Assembly (NCBI GenBank): GCA_005223375.1
Contig: RXOD01004631.1
Location: 1 to 19,743 of the forward strand
Length of the DNA stretch: 19,743 nt
Direction of reading: 5' to 3'
Origin: Amoebophrya sp. AT5.2
Taxonomy: Eukaryota; Sar; Dinophyceae; Syndiniales; Amoebophryaceae
Part shown: piece by piece, positions 1-5,958 of the stretch
Position numbering within the stretch: the first letter of the stretch is position 1
How the letters are laid out: every line of letters starts with the position of its first letter
Translations under genes and position numbers: made by a program
The notes under the pieces: generated by a model
What the model was told of the DNA's origin: nothing
The model's database searches: none
The model's input: only the letters and a program-made list of their open reading frames with translations

Positions 1-111
1 GCGTCGGCAGCGGAGCTGGCAGCACGTGCGACGACGGCAGCGGGCAACGATCCGATGTTGCAAGAACTGGAAGCAAACTGCACCACACAGATACCCAGTA
101 TGTTCATCTAG
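1..111 (+). CDS. possible 3' end of a plus-strand gene (partial)
   Basis: Frame 1 is open from the window edge to a TAG at 109-111 and gives 36 residues, alanine-rich at first and ending in QIPSMFI. It has no recognisable domain. The composition is protein-like, but the stretch is too short to be convincing, and it would be on the strand opposite to almost everything else here. It could equally be a chance open frame. Confidence 0.2.
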   Translation, partial: ASAAELAARATTAAGNDPMLQELEANCTTQIPSMFI

Positions 112-475
112 CTACGTGAGGCTAGTGACTTTGTTTGTGTGCGTGCCAGTTTGTCTGGATCGCGAACCGAGGATACGTGGGGACCGAGGGATCTTGTGAG
201 AGAGGTGGTCACGTCGGGTTGGGGATCCAGCTGTGGGAACAATTGGCTGAGGCCGCACTAGTCCTTGCGTCAGTGCTCCGCGGTTATCGATCTTATTCTG
301 TTTCATGTTCTTCGTTCATGCATCGGTGCGGAATCTGCGACTGTTTGAGTGAGTGTCTGCGTTGTTTGTGATCTTTTGGCTTTGGTTTTCGCGATGATCG
401 TTGCTTTGATTTTACTTTCCCCTGAGGCTGGGACGACGGATTTTTACTACAACCGAAAAGGATTGCTCTGAGGAT
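112..475. other. no convincing gene; flank of the retroelement
   Basis: This stretch lies downstream (minus-strand sense) of the recombinase stop codon. Short open frames on both strands look like chance. It should contain the 3' end of the retroelement, but no terminal repeat matching the far side (10791-11304) was found by eye beyond shared words of 8-9 bases. The exact element end is therefore not visible. Confidence 0.4.
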
Positions 476-1851
476 TTAAGGAATGCGTAGCTTCTGGGTC
501 GGGCGCAGCACTACATGCAAGTGCTCGCCGGTGAAGTAATGATCGATTTGCTCGTGGATCGCGAAGTTGGCACTTCGATGGAGTGCGATGTCCTTGGAGT
601 CCACGCCTTCCCACATTGTGGAGTTTGTAGTCCAGCCGAAGAGATCGCTCACTTTCTGGCGGAACGAGAGGCACGCTTTTGAGTGGACGCCGTACTCGTC
701 GGGGAAGATGCCCACCTCTGCACATCGCCGCCGCAGATAGAGTGCTAGCGCTCTGCGTACTCCGTGCGACGTCGTGCGGAGTTTGTGGGCAATTGTGTCC
801 AGCAGGATCGGGTCTACGGGGAACACGTGGGGGACGTATATCGACCTCGGTATGTAGACGAAGAAGTGCTCGCCGGGTACGGGGAGTGACTTGATGCAGG
901 GGATCATCGCCTTGACGAAGCGTTGATCGTCGCTGATCTGCATGCAGTCTCGCCTTATTGATGCGAAAGAGATTTTTCGCAGCCCGGTGCAGCTCCACAT
1001 CGTGAAGATGCTCCTCTCGTCTGGCGTCAGTGTCGGCAGCAGGTTCAGGTCCGGCGGGTTCGCCCGGAGAGGTTCAAAAAGTTGAGAGTACCGGTTGAGG
1101 TTGTCGTGCGTGAGCGTCTGGAGTTGGCCTGCCTGTCGGTGGCGTAGATGCTCACACTACAACAAGAGGACATAGTAAGTTGGTGCGAACAATGTGGCGC
1201 TGGAGCTGTATTAACATTAAAGAAGAGCGCTACCTGCGCGCTCCCGCGCTCCAGGCAGTTGAGACCGCGGAGCCTTTGTGATACTGTCGACGCGTATGCT
1301 TCGGGACATACTATATCTCGATCGAAGAGAAAGATCCCGAATAGTTGGAGTTCGGCCCAAAGAACGTTGGGGCGGTGCTCCCTGAGATTTTGATACTTTG
1401 CCGGAGTGTCTACATCCTGGGGCCGCCAGTACGCAGCTGGCTTGTGGTGGAACGCGTAGTAGAGCCATACTCGCCAGCGCGAGTTCCTCGTTCCTAGACC
1501 TCCCTCTGCCATGAGCGTGGGGCCTTCTTCTGGAAATAAAAACAGTGTTTGCCTGTCTGACATTGGCCATTGCGCGGAATAGAACTTCGGCACGACGTTC
1601 GGCGCTCTGGGGCGCTTCTGGTTCGTCGTTTCATCGAGCTGCTCGTAGTAGTCTAGCTTTCTCTTCGGGCCATTGTAATGATTCGTGATCTTCCCGCACT
1701 TCTTAAATACCTGAAGTAAGTAGGCGGGAGCTAGAACTACAAACTGTAGAAGCTGAGACTCGATGAGACCTCGCTCGCGATCTTCTGCAGTGCTGATTTT
1801 ATTTGTGCTTCGCTGAAGGGAAAGGAGGGTGAGTATGCCTCCATGAAGTTC
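476..1851 (-). CDS. tyrosine recombinase of the DIRS-like element (two exons)
   Basis: Likely the integrase-equivalent of the element, which would insert circular cDNA by strand exchange. Removing a 77-nt intron (1157-1233) joins the frame open from 1851 to the frame ending at TAA 476-478, giving up to 432 residues. Exon 2 shows box I LTPDE...TGLR with Arg at 977-979, a Lys in CIKSLPVPGE, box II TTSHGVRRALALYL with His at 764-766 and Arg at 755-757, then GWTTNSTMWEG with Trp at 632-634. The nucleophile Tyr expected nine residues after the Trp is Gly (605-607), followed by Val. The frame has no ATG from its opening at 1851 until 1561-1563, and it overlaps the reverse transcriptase in the -1 frame. 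It may therefore be made by frameshifting, by splicing to a good acceptor at 1813, or from the internal ATG (336 aa). The class is clear; activity is doubtful. Confidence 0.65.
1157..1233 (-). other. spliceosomal intron (77 nt) in the recombinase gene
   Basis: The minus strand reads CAG|GTAGCG at the donor and TCCTCTTGTTGTAG|T at the acceptor, with a branch-like CTTACTAT about 20 nt before the acceptor. The in-phase recombinase frame hits a TAG at the acceptor itself, and the upstream frame runs on into another frame. Excision of 77 nt (3n+2) joins codon CAG to TGT in phase and restores one protein across both blocks. Confidence 0.7.
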
Positions 1852-3713
1852 TTAAGTAGCTCCTTCCGTGTGCAGGCGTCTGCCGGGTTAGCCTTGGTAT
1901 TGATGTACGCAAAGTACGATGATGCATCTACTTTAGTAGTCTGCTCGCAGATGGAACAGATCACCGCGGTCGACATCGGGCATCGTAATTGTCCTTTTAC
2001 TATACCAAACGTTGCTGCAGCGTTGTCCCCGTGGAACAGGACATGGTTTTGCTGCGTGGCATCCTCGTACAGTATTTGTGCGAGGCGAACTGCAACTAAT
2101 TCGTAGACTAGAATACTTGCTCTGCGCAGGCTAAGTGGAAGTTGTTTTTGTGTGAGTGTGATTGAGAATGCTACGCTCTCGCCTCCATGGTTCAAGAGGA
2201 CTCCGCCTAGGGAAACCTCTTTTGATTCCGAGAGTGCTGCATCTGTGCAGATGTGCACGCGCGGCTTTGACGCTCCCTCGCTACTCAGTACCATGGGTTG
2301 CCTCTTCTCCACTTCTCGCCTCATTTTGCCGAGCATGGTCGAGAGAATCTTCCTGGTTTCGTGCGACGAGATGCGGCTACGGAACTCCCGAAGCGATTGC
2401 GTGGCCCTGTAAATGTGTCTAGTTAGTGGCAACCCCCTCTTGTGCGACTTCCAAAAGAGTGCATGAATGAACAACCCACTTACCTCTTCCAATAAATGGA
2501 ATAGCTCGCTATAGAATTCCTGCGGCAGCGGCTGCGCTGCTGCCGGTATGCGCTTGATGCGGAGCATAATCCTGTCTATTAAATCTTGGATGGCGAGGAC
2601 CTTTTTCTCTGGCAAGGCCACTAGGATCTTGGAGGCTGTTGGCATAAAGTTAATGCCGAGGAGGTCGATTAATTCATCGCACTCCGCCTCGAAGCACTTT
2701 TCTGGCGCGACTGCGATTCCCATCGCTGATAACAACCTTCGGATCGCTTTCATGTATGTGGATGTCAGGCCCGGTAGTGCGAAATAGATGAGATCGTCTA
2801 TATATACTGCACACGGTATTTTTAATACTTCGTTCACAACCGAGTTAACTAACTCGGAGATCCCTGCACAAAATCCAAAAACACTATGTACATTTCCGAA
2901 ACTCAAACAGTTCAACATTCCGTAACGGAATGCTTCACTGTCCGGGTCGTATACTTGGAATAAGTTGCGGGAGGGATCCTTGGCTGCGAGTTGTAAGTAT
3001 GCCTGAAACATATCTAACTTCCCGCACGTCGGGGTAAACGTATGCCCCGTGTACTTAGATGCTGGCTCTGGCATCGACTCAAGATTCATCCACTGCAGCG
3101 CCGCTCCTTTTGCTAGCTGCGCCTTTTTGCGTCCGCGGTCCAGGCTTGCGATGACATCCGCGCGCGTCTCGTTCACCGAGTCGAGGTAGGTGGGGTTGAG
3201 GCAGTAGAAGGACATGTCCACGAGGGTGTCCGTTCCTGGCAGGACCAGGTGTTCCGACAGCGGGCTGCAGAGGTTGTTCCTTTTCTTTTCGTTCGCGATG
3301 GGACGAACCTTCCGCCATGCGGCGGAAGATTCGTCCCATTTTTGGCCGAGGCCGAAGTAGGGGAATATCCACGTGTCCTTGGGCACGTCCTCTTTTTTCA
3401 GCTCGGTGGCTAGCGGGCCGTCCATCAATGTGCGCACATGTGCGTAGCAGCGCGCCAGCGTTTGCTCGGTCTCGAACTCATAGGGCTTCTCGTGGAACTT
3501 CCCTGCGGCGTTCACCTCGTACAGCCGCTGCTGCAGGTAGACCGTCGCCGTGTGAAGGCGTGTTTTCTCTGTTGCCGATAGTGGCCGGGCAGTGGGAGGG
3601 CCATGACCCGTAGACGGGTAGGGGCCCCTCCGTTGGGAGTCCCGTATTCGCGAAGCCTTCGGGGCCGAAGAGTTGTCGCCGCTGTTCCCCGCTGAGATAT
3701 CCCGACTCCTCGG
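1737..3713 (-). CDS. reverse transcriptase / RNase H (Pol) of the DIRS-like element
   Basis: Copies element RNA into DNA and degrades the RNA strand. Counting from the GTG at 3515 (592 aa), motif 1 is KVRPIANEK at 69-77; motif A is CGKLDMFQAYLQL with Asp168; LSFGNVHSVF is at 205-213; motif C is AVYIDDLIYF with Asp240 and Asp241; LIDLLGINF is at 282-290, followed by a thumb-like region. RNase H follows, with Asp425 (ICTDAA), Glu472 (YELVAV), Asp497 (HGDNAA) and Asp546 (NPADACTR), so all catalytic acidic residues are present. The frame is open up to a TAG at 3714-3716, and the first ATG lies inside the protein (MDGPL), so the N-terminus is probably joined to upstream ORF D in another frame. The C-terminus overlaps the recombinase frame. 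No frameshift or premature stop is visible. Confidence 0.9.
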   Translation of the reverse strand, partial: PRSRDISAGNSGDNSSAPKASRIRDSQRRGPYPSTGHGPPTARPLSATEKTRLHTATVYLQQRLYEVNAAGKFHEKPYEFETEQTLARCYAHVRTLMDGPLATELKKEDVPKDTWIFPYFGLGQKWDESSAAWRKVRPIANEKKRNNLCSPLSEHLVLPGTDTLVDMSFYCLNPTYLDSVNETRADVIASLDRGRKKAQLAKGAALQWMNLESMPEPASKYTGHTFTPTCGKLDMFQAYLQLAAKDPSRNLFQVYDPDSEAFRYGMLNCLSFGNVHSVFGFCAGISELVNSVVNEVLKIPCAVYIDDLIYFALPGLTSTYMKAIRRLLSAMGIAVAPEKCFEAECDELIDLLGINFMPTASKILVALPEKKVLAIQDLIDRIMLRIKRIPAAAQPLPQEFYSELFHLLEEVSGLFIHALFWKSHKRGLPLTRHIYRATQSLREFRSRISSHETRKILSTMLGKMRREVEKRQPMVLSSEGASKPRVHICTDAALSESKEVSLGGVLLNHGGESVAFSITLTQKQLPLSLRRASILVYELVAVRLAQILYEDATQQNHVLFHGDNAAATFGIVKGQLRCPMSTAVICSICEQTTKVDASSYFAYINTKANPADACTRKELLKNFMEAYSPSFPFSEAQIKSALQKIASEVSSSLSFYSL
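3299..3338 (-). repeat. 18-bp hairpin inside the reverse transcriptase gene
   Basis: Arms 3299-3316 and 3321-3338 are inverted copies with one difference, separated by 4 nt. In the minus-strand RNA that difference becomes a U-G wobble, so all 18 positions can pair around a GCAU loop. The hairpin lies in the codons for WDESSAAWRKVRP, directly at motif 1. See findings. Confidence 0.85.
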
Positions 3714-4049
3714 CTAGTTCGGAGAAGAGCACGGAGGACATTCTCTTTGTTTCGTACTCGCGGTCGTAGTTGATGTAGTACTTGGAGACGTTGAAAACGC
3801 TCAGGTGTTGGAACTCGATGTGCTCGAGGTCTTCCATCATGTCCTCCATGTTCTGCCTCCGCTCCTCGATTCGTGTTATGATGGCGTCGAGACGTGCTTC
3901 TTCCTCCTCGATCACACTGATCGCGGTGTCGCTCCATCGCGCGCAGCCGCTCCAGCTCTCCCCGCGCAGCCGTTCAACTTCGCGTAGTCGCGCCACTTCA
4001 CGCAGCCGCTCGAGCGCGCTTCGGCGCGATTTGGACAATTGAGGCATGG
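3478..4049 (-). CDS. ORF D of the retroelement: coiled-coil region before Pol (exon)
   Basis: This frame reads from MPQLSKSRRSALERL through a heptad-like basic/acidic stretch (LREVARLREVERLRG, then EEEEARLDAIITRIEERRQ) to a TGA at 3478. It has no recognised domain. It lies between the Gag-like ORF and reverse transcriptase and probably forms part of the polyprotein. Upstream of 4049 the same frame continues into codons resembling a secretion signal (SRFVAVSAILALATSLLSV), but there is no ATG there and the stretch is better read as intron (4050-4144), so I reject a signal peptide. The reverse transcriptase frame is +1 relative to this one and overlaps it from 3713 to 3478. How ribosomes or splicing pass from D to Pol is unresolved. 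Confidence 0.5.
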
Positions 4050-4144
4050 CTGCGGGCGCAGACCTCAGCACAGAAAGGAGCGAGGTCGCAAGGGCCAAAA
4101 TGGCCGAGACGGCGACGAAGCGACTCACTTTCGTTGCATCTTAC
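4050..4144 (-). other. probable intron (95 nt)
   Basis: The donor reads CAG|GTAAGA, a near-ideal 5' splice site. The acceptor reads GCGCCCGCAG|CC, with pyrimidine-rich sequence (CTCGCTCCTTTCTGTG) upstream. Splicing joins phase 1 to phase 1 (GCA G|CC ATG CCT). The retained-intron reading creates a false signal-peptide-like N-terminus for ORF D. Confidence 0.6.
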
Positions 4145-4200
4145 CTGCTGTTGGAAATAGAGGGTCCTCGAGTTTAAGCGTATTCGTTTCTGGACAACTC
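4145..4200 (-). CDS. candidate 56-nt micro-exon linking ORF C to ORF D
   Basis: Bounded by an acceptor GAACCCGCAG|G and the donor CAG|GTAAGA. It reads SCPETNTLKLEDPLFPTA with one leftover base on each side. The preceding exon (ORF C) ends with two leftover bases at ACAA|GTAAAG and the next exon starts with two, so both junctions are in phase. This triple phase match is the main support. Other acceptors nearby (TTTCAG at about 4302, GTCCAG at about 4190) were considered and fit less well. Confidence 0.45.
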
Positions 4201-4846
4201 CTGCGGGTTCAATCAGAGTTCATTTCGTACGAGATGACGGCTAGTGCAGCGACGATATTGTGACGCGCGACTATACGACAAGTTTTGCAGCGGAGCTGAA
4301 ACGAAGACGAGAAACTCGAGTATCATTTAACGTTTTTTTTTTTACCACTAACAATTGGATAGAAATGGTTCAGCCGTGAACAACATGCATCGACTCGCGT
4401 CGTGCGCTGTATGTTTATCACGCATGGGTCAGCGTGGACGTGGCCTTGGATGAAGCCGCGACTTAGCATTTATCTAGTATTTCGATTTTTATTTTGTTTT
4501 TGGTGTTTTCTTTCATTTGAGTTTCGCTGACACATTGGGTGCGTTTGAGTGTTCACGGTGTTTATAAATGTTTTCAGCTGGTGCTCGTTTTATGGTGCGA
4601 CAGGCTACAAAATTGCTCGGAGGCGGAGTTGCGACTCGAGAGGTAGGCGAAGATATATTCGAGGAAAAGGAAACTGATTTCAGTAGACTAGTGTGAGAAG
4701 AAGCTGATCGCATAAGTGATACTATTCGGAACAAAGGAAAAGTCAATTTAATCATGGCCACGGGTCGGGGAAAGCGGAGATAGTGCTTCACTATAAATGC
4801 TGACTTCTGTGCTACTAGCTATCGTGGAGGACCTGGAGTCCTTTAC
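4201..4846 (-). other. probable long intron (646 nt)
   Basis: Donor ACAA|GTAAAG is at the end of ORF C, just before its in-frame TAA at 4843-4845; the acceptor is CCCGCAG at 4201. The interior is more AT-rich than its surroundings, including a poly-T/poly-A run near 4330-4342. It contains a minus-strand open frame (4513-4791, from an internal ATG MIKLTFPLFRIV...) that could be an unrecognised exon. It is much longer than the other three introns, so extra exons inside are possible. Confidence 0.4.
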
Positions 4847-5814
4847 TTGTCTGCGGGTTTCTTGCGCAGCTTCTTGTTGCTCCGGAACCACTCCTCGGCG
4901 TGCGTGTGGTTTGGATCCTTCGGGCAGGGGTCGGCGCTGCACTCGACGCATACGCTCTTGTTGTTGTGGATTCCTCCTAGCTTACACAAGTGGTAAATAC
5001 AACAGTTGCGTTTTGTTTGCTCCTTCATGGTGTCAAACTCCACATCGAACTTTTTACAAAACTGGATTCTCATTGCTTCGACGAACGCCTTCTGCTTTTC
5101 CGCTCGGTCCGAGGTTCCATCGCCTGTCCGCTGCAGCTTGGGCACGGGCCCGTCGCTGTTGTTGTTCGCTCCTGGGCGCTTGTTGTTCGCGCCGGGTGCT
5201 CCCGCGTTCGGCTGATGCTGGTTGCCTTTCCCTGGGTGTTGAAGGTTTTTGTACTTCAGCGGCTGCGCGTTCTCTCCCTTCCCCTTCTTCGCGAGGAACT
5301 GTCGTTGCTCCTGGCGGAGCTTGTCTGCTGCGGCTTTTTCTTTTGCGGCCTTGGCGCGCTCTTGCATCACGTAGGTCTCTTGCTCCTTCGACGCGTTCGG
5401 GATCGCGAGGAGCCACGTTGTCCATTTTCGCACGAGATCTACTGTTGTCGTCGGGGGCGCGTTGACTCCGTGTGGGTTTTCGCGCATATATTCCAGCGCG
5501 AGGGTAAGCAGCCACAAGGTGCGGCTCTTTTTCAGCATCTCCTTCACGAGCGCTGATTCCTCTTCCTTCAGCTTCAGGTCCAAAGAATCGTAAAAATTCT
5601 TCGTCTGGAGCTCGGACATTCGCGCTATGCGACCACGCGTGTAGGTCAGACCTAGCACGCATGATCGCATATTGAACTCCCTCCACAACTTTTCTGCGTT
5701 GTCTTTTACGATTCTGGCTGGGTCCGGATTCTCCGTTCCAATCACCGCCTCGACGTCGTCGCGGAGCTTCGCCAGCACGGAGCGGAGGCAGGACAGCTCC
5801 TTGCGGTCCTTGCA
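4847..5814 (-). CDS. ORF C: Gag-like protein with C-terminal Cys/His cluster (exon)
   Basis: Probably the nucleocapsid end of the element's structural polyprotein. It opens with CKDRKELSCLRSVLAKL and a largely helical domain with aromatic positions (KLWREFNMRSCVLGLTY...RKWTTWLLAIP). A charged Lys/Glu/Gln-rich helix follows, then an Asn/Gly/Pro linker, then a Cys/His cluster NCCIYHLCKLGGIHNNKSVC followed by VECSADPCPKDPNHTH. The spacing C-x4-C-x5-H-x5-C-x2-C-x4-C resembles zinc-knuckle-like ends of Gag proteins in YR and other retroelements but is not the classical CCHC. It is in the same frame as ORF B and separated only by a candidate 144-nt intron. The in-frame ATG at 5938-5940 would lie within that intron. 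Confidence 0.6.
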
Positions 5815-5958
5815 CTGGTAGTGGATTTTGAGAGGTGGATCGACAAGAGGTATGAGTAGTAAAGTTTGATTTCTAGCGTAGCATCGGCCAACAGAAGTGG
5901 CAGCATCGTTCACTAAAAGAAGTGGTGGCTTCGTAGGCATGGGGATCTAAGTTTGTAC
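5815..5958 (-). other. probable intron (144 nt) between ORF B and ORF C
   Basis: Donor GTCCTGCAG|GTACAA, with an in-frame TAG nine bases into the intron; acceptor AAAATCCACTACCAG|TG after a pyrimidine-rich stretch. The length is a multiple of three, so B and C stay in one frame and the only stop between them is removed. Stop-codon read-through or two separate proteins would be alternatives. Confidence 0.5.

Noticed and set aside
2840..2857. Small 8-bp inverted repeat (CCGAGTTA/TAACTCGG) in the RT gene
   Set aside because: Short and within conserved coding sequence; expected by chance at this length.
4080..4105. GCCATTTTGGC on the minus strand resembling the dinoflagellate spliced leader core
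   Set aside because: Only the central 11-12 bases match, the motif is nearly palindromic, the rest of the 22-nt leader differs, and it sits inside a candidate intron.
4050..4128. Signal peptide at the start of ORF D (SRFVAVSAILALATSLLSV...)
   Set aside because: There is no ATG (the frame begins at GTG), and the stretch lies exactly within a good GT-AG intron whose removal joins neighbouring frames in phase.
4797..5556. Two overlapping plus-strand frames opposite ORF C
   Set aside because: Composition (Cys/Leu/Arg-rich) and position show they are antisense shadows of the Gag-like ORF.
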